Counted from the stretch's first letter, positions 41,572 to 50,739 are shown. The stretch is DNA of 64,000 nucleotides from Nocardioides jiangsuensis (GCF_019679455.1 NZ_JAIEZQ010000001.1:434001-498000), one strand, 5' to 3'. Notes: a model not told the origin generated them from the letters alone. Made by a program: numbers and translations.

Positions 41572-42000
41572 ATGGAACCACGAACCGACAGCGCCGAGAC
41601 CGAGCAGTTCCTCCACCAGTTCCCGATGGGCGACCTGAACGAGAAGATGGGGGTCGAGCTGCTCGAGGTCTCCGCCGAGCGCGTGGTGGGCACCATGCCG
41701 GTCAAAGGCAACACCCAGCCCTACGGCCTCCTCCACGGTGGCGCCTCGGTGGTGCTGGCCGAGAGCCTCGGCTCCGTCGGCTCCGCCGCGCACGCCTACC
41801 CCGACCGGATCGCCGTCGGCGTGGACATCAACGCCACCCACCACCGGTCCGCCCGCGAGGGCGTCGTGACCGGGGTCGCCACACCGATCCACCTCGGGCG
41901 TACGTCGGCGTGCTGGGAGGTCGTGATCACCGACGAGGACGGCAAGCGGGTCTGCACCTCGCGGATCACCTGCGCGCTGCTGCCCGCGAAGCGCGACTGA
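41572..42000 (+). CDS. PaaI/YdiI-type hotdog thioesterase
   Basis: 142 residues, one hotdog domain. GLLHGGASVVLAESLGSVGS near 50 carries the HGG motif and the acidic catalytic residue of the PaaI group; INATHHRSAREG and GRTSACWEVVITDEDGKRV follow. It hydrolyses acyl-CoA thioesters, probably aromatic or hydroxybenzoyl-type; the substrate is not known. GACAAT begins 13 bases before the ATG. Confidence 0.88.
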   Translation: MEPRTDSAETEQFLHQFPMGDLNEKMGVELLEVSAERVVGTMPVKGNTQPYGLLHGGASVVLAESLGSVGSAAHAYPDRIAVGVDINATHHRSAREGVVTGVATPIHLGRTSACWEVVITDEDGKRVCTSRITCALLPAKRD

Positions 42001-42062
42001 CCCGGTCCGACCCGCCCGCGCGGTGGGCGTGACCCGCACGGCGGCTCCCCGCCCGTACGAAC

Positions 42063-42653
42063 TCAGTCGGTCTTGGACTGCGCGCGGCGCATGGACCGCC
42101 GTGCGGCGATCACCTGGCCGACGCTGCGGTGGTTGCGGCTCGACACCATCGCACCCGGCGGCGGCTCGACCGGCAGCTTCGCGCGCAGGGAGCCGACCGT
42201 CGCGGCGCGGACCACCGCGACCTGGGCGAGCCCGAGCCGCGCCATGAACCGGTTCGCGTCGCGCGAGTGCACCGACGCGGCGGCGAGCACGTGGGTGGTG
42301 TCCTTCTCCTCCGCCCAGGTCACGGCCGCCTCGATGAGCATCCTGCCGATGCCGCGCCGGCGGTACTTCGGCAGCACGTGCAGGTGCGAGACGTGGATCG
42401 CGCTCTCGCAGTGGATCGGGGAGAGCCGCGCGCGGGTCAGGTGCGCCGCGGCGACCACCTCGTCGTCGAGGACCGCGACCAGCAGCCGCTCGTCGGGCTC
42501 GGCGGCGATCCGCGCGACGGCGCAGGAGGCCTCCTCGGCCGGGGGGCGACCGGTGTCGGTCGCCGTACGACGGGAGAAGTCCGCCCACACGGCGAGCAGC
42601 GCTTCGGCGTCCTCCGGCGCTGCGTCGCGCACGTGTACCGGGTGACGGGACAA
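42063..42653 (-). CDS. GNAT family N-acetyltransferase
   Basis: 196 residues. VRDAAPEDAEALLAVW opens the fold, HVSHLHVLPKYRRRGIGRML is the acetyl-CoA-binding motif A (R/QxxGxG/A), and AAASVHSRDANRFMARLGLA is motif B. A basic tail (residues 165-196, RRSMRRAQSKTD) extends beyond the usual domain. The acetylated substrate is unknown. The TTG at 42653 is chosen because GGAAGGGG lies just upstream; GTG 42632 is a possible shorter start. Confidence 0.8.
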   Translation of the reverse strand: MSRHPVHVRDAAPEDAEALLAVWADFSRRTATDTGRPPAEEASCAVARIAAEPDERLLVAVLDDEVVAAAHLTRARLSPIHCESAIHVSHLHVLPKYRRRGIGRMLIEAAVTWAEEKDTTHVLAAASVHSRDANRFMARLGLAQVAVVRAATVGSLRAKLPVEPPPGAMVSSRNHRSVGQVIAARRSMRRAQSKTD

Positions 42654-42809
42654 CGGACACCCCTTCCGGGCCTTGGTCGTGGCAATGCAGGTGGGACCGG
42701 ACGTACCGGTCCCAGGACTGCCCACTCGACATCGGTCCCCGTCGCCCGCGCGTAGTCGGCGAGGTGAGAGATTACGCCTGTATGCCGCGAATCGGTAGAG
42801 GAGGCCTCG

Positions 42810-43568
42810 GTGTTCCCAGGCATCGGCACGCTCGTGAACGTCGTCACCGTCCTGCTCGGCACCGTGATCGGCGTGCTGGTCGGGCACCGGCTCACCCAGC
42901 GCACCCGGGACGTGGTCACCGACGGCCTCGGTCTGGTCACCCTGCTGATCGCCGCGCTCTCCGCGGCCAGCATCACCGACGCCTCCTGGGCGGCCGCCGT
43001 CGGCGACAGCGCGCCGATGCTGATCGTGCTCGGCTCACTCCTCACCGGCGGCATCCTCGGCTCGGTGCTCCGGATCGAGGACCGGCTCGAGGGCTTCGGC
43101 AGCTGGCTCCAGGCCGGCCTGCACGCGCGGGCCGGCGGCCGGGAGGAGAGCGCGGACCGGCAGCGGTTCATCGAGGGGTTCGTCTCGAGCTCGCTGGTCT
43201 TCTGCGTGGGACCGCTGACCGTGCTCGGCTCGCTCAACGACGGCCTCGGCAACGGTCCAGACCAGCTGTTCCTCAAGGCGGCGCTCGACGGGTTCGCCGC
43301 GATCGCGTTCGCGGCGTCCCTCGGCTGGGGGGTGGCCGCGAGCGCGATCGCGGTGCTCGTCGTGCAGGGCTCGCTGACCGTGCTCGGCGCGGCGCTCGGC
43401 GACATCCTCCCCGACCCGCACCTCGCCGCGCTCACGACCACCGGGGGTCTCATGCTCGTCGGCGTCGCCCTTCGACTGCTGAGGATCAAGCAGCTCCCCG
43501 TGGGGGATCTGCTGCCGGCCCTGCTGATCGCTCCCCTGCTCACCCAGGTCGTGATCGCGCTCCGCTGA
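42810..43568 (+). CDS. DUF554 family membrane protein
   Basis: 252 residues with seven or so hydrophobic segments. GIGTLVNVVTVLLGTVIGVL followed by VGHRL, GSLLTGGILGSVLRIEDRLE and FVSSSLVFCVGPLTVLGS match the DUF554 (YdfK-like) family of putative transporters of unknown substrate. GTG 42810 follows AGAGGAGG. It is followed, after 231 bases of probable control region, by the branched-chain amino acid transporter genes. Confidence 0.87.
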   Translation: MFPGIGTLVNVVTVLLGTVIGVLVGHRLTQRTRDVVTDGLGLVTLLIAALSAASITDASWAAAVGDSAPMLIVLGSLLTGGILGSVLRIEDRLEGFGSWLQAGLHARAGGREESADRQRFIEGFVSSSLVFCVGPLTVLGSLNDGLGNGPDQLFLKAALDGFAAIAFAASLGWGVAASAIAVLVVQGSLTVLGAALGDILPDPHLAALTTTGGLMLVGVALRLLRIKQLPVGDLLPALLIAPLLTQVVIALR

Positions 43569-43726
43569 GTCGCCGTACGGCGGCCGTGAGCACGACGAAA
43601 CGCCGTCGAAACTTGCTGTTTGCAAGCGGTGCGATGCGTTGCAGCATTGTTGTCGTGTCGGGCGACCCGTACGGCGCCGTACCTCTAGGGTGAGGTCGGA
43701 TCTACGGCGACCCGTCCAGCACTTCC

Positions 43727-43761
43727 GCGTGAGGGAACTCACGCGCGACACTCGCTATAGT
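43727..43761 (+). promoter_or_regulatory. livH promoter with operator-like palindrome
   Basis: gcgtgag-ggaa-ctcacgc (43727-43744) is a perfect 7-base-arm palindrome covering the place of a -35 box; TATAGT (43756-43761) is a good -10. Transcription would start near 43768, 30 bases before ATG 43800. A regulator bound to the palindrome would block the promoter. A second small inverted repeat, cttgc-tgttt-gcaag, lies at 43613-43627. Confidence 0.5.
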
Positions 43762-43799
43762 CCCGCGAGACATTCTCGAAAGAAGGCGACAGGAGTCCC

Positions 43800-45182
43800 A
43801 TGCAGACAGGCATCAGACGCATCGCCGGACTGTTGCTCGCAGTGGTGGTGGCCGTGCTCGCGCTGTCGGGGACCGCGCAGGCAGCAGCCGCCGCGGCCCC
43901 CACCGCCGCCGACGCTCCCGCCTGCGTCCTTCCGGAGATCACCGACGACGACACGATCTCCATCCTGGGTCGGATCTGCGACACCAGGGAGACGCCCCAG
44001 ACACCTGTCGAGGGTGTCGACATTACGGTCGAGGACGAGTCCGGCAACGTGGTCGGCGAGGCCACCACGACGGCGGAGGGCACGTTCGAGATCCCGCTGC
44101 CCGGCACCACCGTGGACAACCTCGGCAAGACCTTCACGGTCAAGGTCGACGAGAAGTCGATGCCCGAGGGCGCCGCGCTGCGCAACCCCGACGACGTCAC
44201 CCGTGACGTGCAGATCAACCTCGACAACGACGTCTCGGTGAGCTTCCCGGTCGGCGAGGCGGCCGGCGGCGAGGGCATCGCCACCCAGGGCCTGCAGCTG
44301 CTCGTCGGCGGCATCGTGTTCTCCACGCTGCTGGCCATGGCCGCGCTCGGCCTCTCGATGATCTTCGGCACCACGGGCCTGACGAACTTCGCGCACGGCG
44401 AGCTGATCACCTTCGGCGCCCTGGTCGCCTACGCGGTCGACCAGCTTCCCGGAGCGATCCGGATCGGCGGCACCGACGTGACGGTCGTCGTCGCGGTGAT
44501 CGTCTCCTTCATCCTCTCCGGCGTCTTCGGCTACCTCAACGACAAGGCGCTGTGGAAGCCGCTGCGCATGCGCGGGACCGGCGTGATCGCGATGATGATC
44601 GTCAGCATCGGCCTGTCCATCTTCCTGCGCAACATCTTCCAGTACGTCGCCGGCGGGCAGAACCACAACTACTCGCAGTACGCCGCGGTCCAGCCGTGGG
44701 AGATCGGACCGATCCTCCTCACGCCGAAGGACACCGCGGTCGCGCTGCTGGGGGTGGCGGTGCTGATCGCCGTCTCGCTGCTGCTGCAGTACACCCGGAT
44801 CGGCAAGGCCACCCGCGCGGTCGCGGACAACCCGGCCCTGGCCTCCTCCTCGGGCATCAACGTGGAGCGGGTCATCGCCGTCGTCTGGACCGGCGGCGCC
44901 GCGCTGGCCGGCCTGTCCGGCGTGCTGCTCGGCCTCACCCAGGGCTTCGACTACCAGCTCGGCTTCAAGATCCTGCTCCTGGTGTTCGCCGCGGTCGTGC
45001 TCGGCGGCCTGGGCACGATCTGGGGCGCGATGCTGGGTGCGTTCATCATCGGCATCTTCATCGAGGTCTCCACGCTGTTCATCCCGAGCGAGCTGAAGTT
45101 CGTCGGCGCCCTCGTGGTGCTGATCGTCGTCCTGCTGATCCGGCCCCAGGGTCTGCTCGGCAAAGCCCAGCGGGTCGGTTAG
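43800..45182 (+). CDS. livH: branched-chain amino acid ABC transporter permease LivH with extracytoplasmic N-terminal domain
   Basis: 460 residues, about 160 longer than usual LivH. A signal-like helix (VVVAVLALSGTAQA) is followed by an extracytoplasmic domain (about 30-150) resembling a carboxypeptidase-regulatory/Ig-like beta sandwich: TPVEGVDITVEDESGNVVGE and TTAEGTFEIPLPG. Residues 160-460 are the LivH permease with FGTTGLTNFAHGELITFGAL and the terminal LLIRPQGLLG. It forms the import channel for Leu/Ile/Val or related substrates with LivM. ATG 43800 follows AGGAG. First gene of livHMGF. Confidence 0.9.
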   Translation: MQTGIRRIAGLLLAVVVAVLALSGTAQAAAAAAPTAADAPACVLPEITDDDTISILGRICDTRETPQTPVEGVDITVEDESGNVVGEATTTAEGTFEIPLPGTTVDNLGKTFTVKVDEKSMPEGAALRNPDDVTRDVQINLDNDVSVSFPVGEAAGGEGIATQGLQLLVGGIVFSTLLAMAALGLSMIFGTTGLTNFAHGELITFGALVAYAVDQLPGAIRIGGTDVTVVVAVIVSFILSGVFGYLNDKALWKPLRMRGTGVIAMMIVSIGLSIFLRNIFQYVAGGQNHNYSQYAAVQPWEIGPILLTPKDTAVALLGVAVLIAVSLLLQYTRIGKATRAVADNPALASSSGINVERVIAVVWTGGAALAGLSGVLLGLTQGFDYQLGFKILLLVFAAVVLGGLGTIWGAMLGAFIIGIFIEVSTLFIPSELKFVGALVVLIVVLLIRPQGLLGKAQRVG

Positions 45183-45196
45183 GAAGAGAGAGCTCC

Positions 45197-46189
45197 ATGG
45201 ACTGGCAGAACATCTTCAGCCTCGCCCTCCAGCAGGGCCTCGGCCCGTCGGCGGTCGTCTACTGTCTCGCGGCCATCGGCCTCAACGTGCACTTCGGCTA
45301 CACAGGCCTGCTGAACTTCGGACAGGCAGGCTTCATGGCGATCGGCGGCTACGCGATGGCCTCCGTCGTCTCCACCTGGGGTCTCCCCTTCTGGCTCGGC
45401 GTCGTCGTGGGCCTCCTGCTGGCCGTCGTGCTCGCGCTGCTGCTCGGCGTGCCAACACTGCGGCTGCGGGCGGACTACCTGGCCATCGTGACCATCGCCG
45501 CCGCGGAGATCATCCGGCAGACGGTGGGCTCGGTGAGCCTGCTCGAGTACTTCGGCGGCCAGGACGGCCTGACCGGCTTCAGCGACAGCTTCCGGTCGCT
45601 GAACCCCTTCAGCGGCTCGATCGGGATCCCCGGCGTCGTGTCCTGGCGCGCCAACGACGCGTGGGTGATGCTGGTCGGCTGGATCCTCGTCGTGATCTGC
45701 TGCCTCATCGTCTGGCTGCTCATGCGCAGCCCCTGGGGCCGCGTCCTCAAGTCGATCCGCGAGGACGAGGACGCCGTGCGCAGCCTCGGCAAGAACGTCT
45801 ACTCGTACAAGATGCAGTCGCTGATCATCGGCGGCGTCTTCGGCGCCCTGGCCGGCTTCATCACCGCGCTCAAGAGCGCCGCGATCAACCCGTCGTTCTT
45901 CGCCACCGACATCACCTTCTTCGCCTACACGGTGCTGCTCGTCGGCGGCGCCGCACGGGTGCTCGGGCCGGTCGCCGGCGCGATCATCTTCTGGTTCCTG
46001 CTGAGCTTCCTGGACCTGTTCTTCACCCAGGCCGCTGCGACGGGGCTCATCCCCGAGTCGATCATGACCTCGAACCAGGCCAGCCTGATGCGCTTCATCT
46101 TCATGGGCCTCGCACTCATGCTGCTCATGATCTTCCGACCACAGGGAATCTTCGGAGACCGAAAGGAGCTGGCCCTCGATGCCCGCTGA
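45197..46189 (+). CDS. livM: branched-chain amino acid ABC transporter permease LivM
   Basis: 330 residues, about nine hydrophobic segments. LNVHFGYTGLLNFGQAGFMA is the family signature; SPWGRVLKSIREDEDAVRSL is the cytoplasmic loop that contacts the ATPases, and MIFRPQGIFGDRKEL the terminus. Second gene of the operon, 14 bases after livH; ATG 45197 follows AGGAAGAGAG. Its last 11 bases overlap livG. Confidence 0.92.
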   Translation: MDWQNIFSLALQQGLGPSAVVYCLAAIGLNVHFGYTGLLNFGQAGFMAIGGYAMASVVSTWGLPFWLGVVVGLLLAVVLALLLGVPTLRLRADYLAIVTIAAAEIIRQTVGSVSLLEYFGGQDGLTGFSDSFRSLNPFSGSIGIPGVVSWRANDAWVMLVGWILVVICCLIVWLLMRSPWGRVLKSIREDEDAVRSLGKNVYSYKMQSLIIGGVFGALAGFITALKSAAINPSFFATDITFFAYTVLLVGGAARVLGPVAGAIIFWFLLSFLDLFFTQAAATGLIPESIMTSNQASLMRFIFMGLALMLLMIFRPQGIFGDRKELALDAR

Positions 46190-47254
46190 GACGACTGCTC
46201 CGATGGAGACCCCCGGCCGGGGCACGTCCGCGAGCGCCCTGCGCGCGCGTGAGGTGCTCGCGGACGTGGCCCACGAGCCGGGCGCGAAGAAGCCCGACCC
46301 GATCGTGGTCGCCGACCACATCACCCGCAGCTTCGGCGGCCTGACCGCGGTGGACGTGGAGCACGTGGAGGTCCAGCGCGGCGTGATCACCGCGCTGATC
46401 GGGCCGAACGGCGCCGGCAAGACCACCTTCTTCAACCTGCTCACCGGGTTCGACCGCCCCGACAGCGGCGACTGGTCGTTCAACGGCACGAGCCTGAACA
46501 AGGTCCCGGCGTACAAGGTCGCCCGGATGGGCATGGTCCGTACCTTCCAGCTGACCAAGGTGCTCTCGAAGCTCACGGTCATCGAGAACATGCGGGTCGG
46601 CGCGACCGGCCAGAAGGGCGAGACGCTCCTCGGCGCCATGTTCAAGCCGATGTGGCAACGCCAGGAGACCGACAACACCAAGCGCGCCGACTCCCTGCTC
46701 GAGCGGTTCCTGCTGATCAAGAAGCGCGAGGACTTCGCCGGGGAGCTCTCCGGCGGCCAGCGCAAGCTCCTCGAGATGGCCCGCGCGCTGATGGCCGACC
46801 CGGAGCTGGTGATGCTCGACGAGCCGATGGCCGGGGTGAACCCCGCGCTCAAGCAGTCGCTGCTCGGTCACGTGAAGTCGCTGCGGGACGACGGCCGCAC
46901 CGTGCTCTTCGTCGAGCACGACATGGACATGGTGCGCGACATCTCCGACTGGGTCATCGTGATGGCCCAGGGCAAGATCATCGCCGAGGGGCCCCCCGAG
47001 TCCGTGATGGGCGACCAGCGCGTGATCGACGCCTACCTCGGCGCGCACCACGACGAGGCGCTCACCTTCGAGGCGGAGGAGAAGATCCACGCCGAGGCGT
47101 CCTCCGAGTTCCAGGGCGGCCCCGCAGCGTCCGCTGCACCCCGCGCGTCGACGGGGACCACGGAGCGCACCGGTTCCACCGCGGCCACCGGCGAGCACGC
47201 GGCGGCCACGGAGCCCGCTTCCACCCGCACCGACGACCACGAGGACGGTCCGCG

Positions 47255-47258
<4 letters not shown>
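46179..47258 (+). CDS. livG: branched-chain amino acid ABC transporter ATPase LivG with low-complexity tails
   Basis: 359 residues, about 100 more than usual LivG. Walker A is GPNGAGKTT (near 75), the signature LSGGQRKLLEMARAL (near 190), Walker B LVMLDEPMAGVNP, and the switch His in EHDMDM. Extra pieces are a 40-residue N-terminal tail and a C-terminal Ala/Thr/Ser/Glu-rich tail (about 290-359) with no known motif, predicted disordered. It hydrolyses ATP to drive uptake through LivHM. ATG 46179 follows GAAAGGAG and overlaps livM; its stop overlaps livF by four bases. Confidence 0.92.
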
Positions 47259-48031
<773 letters not shown>

Positions 48032-48043
48032 CGCCCGCAAGAC

Positions 48044-48079
48044 GAAGCCCGGTCCCCTCCCAGGAGGGGACCGGGCTTC
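48044..48079 (+). terminator. hairpin terminator after livF
   Basis: Perfect 16-base stem (48044-48059 with 48064-48079; gaagcccggtcccctc), loop ccag, 12 bases after the livF stop. Confidence 0.8.
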
Positions 48080-48096
48080 TCGCATGTCCGGGCGGC

Positions 48097-48154
48097 GGGC
48101 GCCGTGGGCGCCGTGGGCGCCGTGCCGGGCGCCAGGGGCGCCGTGCCGGGCGCT
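48097..48154. repeat. 9-bp tandem repeats between two terminators
   Basis: gggcgccgt at 48097-48105, 48106-48114 and 48115-48123, again at 48136-48144, and a variant (gggcgccag) at 48127-48135; partial units follow. The array lies between the livF and livK terminators and encodes nothing that I recognise. Confidence 0.8.
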
Positions 48155-48202
48155 CCCGGGGAGCGTGCCTGCCCAGGTGGTACGGACGCCGTACGGGCAT
48201 GA

Positions 48203-48235
48203 AGAGGGGCCCGGCCGATGCGGCCGGGCCCCTCT
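48203..48235 (-). terminator. hairpin terminator after livK
   Basis: Perfect 15-base stem (48203-48217 with 48221-48235; agaggggcccggccg), loop atg, 22 bases past the livK stop on the minus strand. Confidence 0.8.
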
Positions 48236-48257
48236 CCTGACTCGTGTGGAGCCGGTG

Positions 48258-49547
48258 TCAGTTGATGACGCCGGAGACCGAGTCGATCTGCTTGTACTTG
48301 TTGCCCTTGTCATACTCCTGGATGCCGATCGTGGCCTTGTTCGGGCTGCCGGTGTCGTTCATGTCGCACGGACCGGAGACACCGTTGTAGTCGATGTCCT
48401 CGCCGTCCTCGATGAGCTTGGCGCAGTCCTCGAAGGTCGTGCAGGCCGTGCCGTCCTTGGAGACGTTGATCAGCTCGGACGCGATCGCCTCGCCGGAGTC
48501 GTCACCGGCCTGGAGCGCAGCGAGCGCAGCCATCATGACCGCGTCGTACGACTGGGGGCCGTAGGTGAAGTCCTTCAGCTTCGGGTCGACCTCGAGCAGG
48601 CGGTCGTAGAACGCCTCGTCGACCTCCGGCGGCGACGGGAACGTGCCCTTGACGCCGGCCAGGTCGAAGTTCTCCGCCGAGTAGTCGGCCATGTTGCCGT
48701 CCACGAAGTACAGCTGGACGTCCTGCGGGCCGACTCCCTTGGAGATCAGCTGCGGGACGATCTTCGTGGTCTCGTTGAAGGCGATGAGCAGGATCGCGTC
48801 GGGCTTCGACGCGGCGACCTTGTTGACCTCGGCGGTGAAGTTCTGCGCCTCGGCGGAGTACAGCACGTACTCGCTGACCGTCGCGCCCTTCTCCTCGAGG
48901 ACCTGCTTGGCCCGGTTGGCCAGACCCTCACCGTAGGAGTCCTGGCGAGCCATGATCGCCACGGTGTCGTGACCGTCCTCGACCGCGAGGTTGCCGAGCA
49001 CCTCGCCCTGGAGCACGTCGGACGGGGCGGTACGGAAGTACAGGCCCTTGTCGTCGTAGGTGTCGAAGGCCGGCGAGGTGTTGGCCGGCGAGAACTCGAC
49101 GACGCCGGCGCCGGTGATCTTGTCGATCACGCTGAGCGAGACGCCCGAGGCGGCCGCACCGACGATCACGTCGGCGTTGTCGTTGAGCAGGGTGTCGACC
49201 GAGGCGCCCGCGATGTCAGGGGTGCCGTCGCCCGAGTCTGCCTTCGAAGCGGCGATCGGCTTGCCGAAGATGCCACCGGCGTCGTTGATCTCCTTGATCG
49301 CGAGGTCGACTCCCGCGAACTCCGGCGGGCCGAGGTAGGCGAGGTCGCCGGTCTGCGGGAGGAGGCTACCGATGGTCAGGGTGCCATCACCGGTCTTGGC
49401 AGCTCCACCATCTTCGGTGGGGCTGGCCGTCGACGTGCCGTCGGGCTCGGCGGTGCCGGTGTCGGACTCCTGGCCGCATGCGGTGAGCACGAGGGCGGCG
49501 GTGGAGAGCACCGCAGCCGTGCGCCAAGCGCGGGTTGGGCGAATCAT
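48258..49547 (-). CDS. livK: branched-chain amino acid ABC transporter substrate-binding lipoprotein
   Basis: 429 residues. The signal peptide ends in a lipobox (ALVLTAC, Cys24), then a Thr/Ser/Glu/Gly-rich linker to about residue 55. The periplasmic-binding type 1 fold starts TLTIGSLLPQTGDLAYLGPP and includes AGASVDTLLNDNADVIVGAA, ARQDSYGEGLANRAKQVLEE and YGPQSYDAVMMAALA. It captures the ligand outside the cell and delivers it to LivHMGF. The gene converges on the livHMGF operon instead of belonging to it. ATG 49547 follows GGAGG. Its leader has a long stem-loop and two 9-base direct repeats. Confidence 0.92.
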   Translation of the reverse strand: MIRPTRAWRTAAVLSTAALVLTACGQESDTGTAEPDGTSTASPTEDGGAAKTGDGTLTIGSLLPQTGDLAYLGPPEFAGVDLAIKEINDAGGIFGKPIAASKADSGDGTPDIAGASVDTLLNDNADVIVGAAASGVSLSVIDKITGAGVVEFSPANTSPAFDTYDDKGLYFRTAPSDVLQGEVLGNLAVEDGHDTVAIMARQDSYGEGLANRAKQVLEEKGATVSEYVLYSAEAQNFTAEVNKVAASKPDAILLIAFNETTKIVPQLISKGVGPQDVQLYFVDGNMADYSAENFDLAGVKGTFPSPPEVDEAFYDRLLEVDPKLKDFTYGPQSYDAVMMAALAALQAGDDSGEAIASELINVSKDGTACTTFEDCAKLIEDGEDIDYNGVSGPCDMNDTGSPNKATIGIQEYDKGNKYKQIDSVSGVIN

Positions 49548-49572
49548 TGAGCCTCCGTCTGATGGAGTTTGC

Positions 49573-49663
49573 GGTCGCCCCCCGCCCTGGGGAGGGCGCG
49601 ACCGTGTCCTGGGTGTTGGACTGAACCTAGCGCCAAAGACGGGGCTCGTAGCGGACCTAGCGC
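49573..49663 (-). promoter_or_regulatory. livK leader hairpin and 9-base direct repeats
   Basis: In the 186 bases before livK: (a) a stem-loop on the leader, ggtcg (49573-49577) with 49599-49603 and cgccct (49583-49588) with 49593-49598, loop gggg, bulge of five C; (b) acctagcgc twice, 49625-49633 and 49655-49663, exactly 30 bases (three helical turns) apart. On the minus strand each repeat reads gcgctaggt and so also contains TAGGT(C/T), a -10-like hexamer. Confidence 0.4.
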
Positions 49664-49733
49664 ACAATAAAGACCTGGTCGTTGCCATTTCGTGACCTAC
49701 CGCAGCGGGCATGCCCGAAACGGCCGTCCACGC

Positions 49734-50360
49734 CTACTGAAGCGTGCTACCGGGCTGGTCCGCCATGCCCGGGCCGTGCGCGATGACACCCTCGGCGACC
49801 TGCTTCATCGACAGCCGCAGGTCCATCGCGGTCTTCTGGATCCAGCGGAAGGCGTCGGGCTCGCTGAGGTCGAGCTGCTTCTGCAGGACGCCCTTGGCGC
49901 GGTCGACGACCTTGCGGGTCTCGAGGCGCTCGGTCAGGTCGGCGACTTCCGCCTCGAGCATCTGCAGCTCGCCGAACCGGCTCACCGCCATCTCGATCGC
50001 GGGCACGAGGTCGGTCTTGCTGAACGGCTTGACCAGGTAGGCCATCGCGCCGGCGTCACGCGCGCGCTCGACGAGGTCGCGCTGGCTGAACGCGGTCAGG
50101 ATCACGACCGGGGCGATCCGCTGCTCGGCGATGCGCTGGGCCGCGGAGATGCCGTCGAGCTTGGGCATCTTCACGTCGAGGACCACCAGGTCGGGACGCA
50201 GCTCCTCCGCGAGCGCGACGGCCTTCTCGCCGTCCCCGGCCTGCCCCACGACGTCGTACCCCTCCTCACCGAGCATCTCGGCGAGGTCGAGGCGGATCAA
50301 CGCCTCGTCCTCGGCGATGACGACGCGGCGCGCGGACGGGCGGGGCTCTTGTTCGGTCAC
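49734..50360 (-). CDS. pdtaR: ANTAR-domain response regulator, PdtaR (Rv1626)-like
   Basis: 208 residues. The receiver domain (10-130) has the acidic pair in VIAEDEALIRLD, the phosphoryl-accepting Asp62 (VVLDVKMPKLDG) and Lys in LVKPFSKTDL. The C-terminal ANTAR domain (about 138-198) includes AKGVLQKQLDLSEPDAFRWI and binds RNA hairpins to control termination in related proteins. The partner kinase PdtaS is not in this window. GTG 50360 is chosen over TTG 50369 because TAGCCT lies 14 bases before it. The position beside liv genes and pyk is conserved in other actinobacteria. Confidence 0.9.
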   Translation of the reverse strand: MTEQEPRPSARRVVIAEDEALIRLDLAEMLGEEGYDVVGQAGDGEKAVALAEELRPDLVVLDVKMPKLDGISAAQRIAEQRIAPVVILTAFSQRDLVERARDAGAMAYLVKPFSKTDLVPAIEMAVSRFGELQMLEAEVADLTERLETRKVVDRAKGVLQKQLDLSEPDAFRWIQKTAMDLRLSMKQVAEGVIAHGPGMADQPGSTLQ

Positions 50361-50417
50361 GAGAGGCAAGGCTAGTGCGGCCCGGCCGATTCGCGCACAT
50401 CAGCCTGGTCCGGGCGG

Positions 50418-50600
50418 TCAGGCGCTGCGCTCTCCGCGCCGGCGGACGGCGAGCCGGTCGAGGAAGAGCTCGACCTCCTCCCGCTCGACCCGCCTCCGGG
50501 CGAGCTCCGTGGCGGCGCCGCGGGCGTTGTCGACCGCTCGGTCCTGGTGCCACGGCCGCCACCGCGGCGCCCTCCGTGCGGCCCACGTCGTCAGCGTCAT
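50418..50600 (-). CDS. small basic protein of unknown function, 60 residues
   Basis: MTLTTWAARRAPRWRPWHQD followed by an Arg/Glu-rich helix with RRRVEREEVELFLDRLAVRR; strongly charged, no Cys, no membrane segment. ATG 50600 follows GGGAGGGGG at a normal distance, and the minus strand above it has a promoter-like TTGCCA (50664-50659) - 16 bases - TAGACT. No family recognised. The ribosome site, promoter and third-position GC make a real gene likely. Confidence 0.6.
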   Translation of the reverse strand: MTLTTWAARRAPRWRPWHQDRAVDNARGAATELARRRVEREEVELFLDRLAVRRRGERSA

Positions 50601-50636
50601 CGCCTGCCCCCTCCCGTCTGCACTCCGATCGGTAAA

Positions 50637-50664
50637 GTCTAGTGCTTCAGTACAGTTTGGCAAG
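50637..50664 (-). promoter_or_regulatory. SigA-type promoter of the 60-residue gene
   Basis: Minus strand TTGCCA (50664-50659), 16-base spacer, TAGACT (50642-50637). It is one of the best -35/-10 pairs in the window and lies in a locally AT-rich patch. Confidence 0.55.
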
Positions 50665-50739
50665 AGGGGTGGCGCGGACTCGGGGCACGGACTCGTGGCC
50701 GGGCAGGACGGCGGATCGGGTACGGTAACCCCGCACTTC

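Noticed and set aside
43733-43761. GGGAAC near the livH promoter as an ECF sigma -35 box
   Set aside because: No GTT or CGTT at the required 16-18 base distance; the TATAGT -10 is a better explanation.
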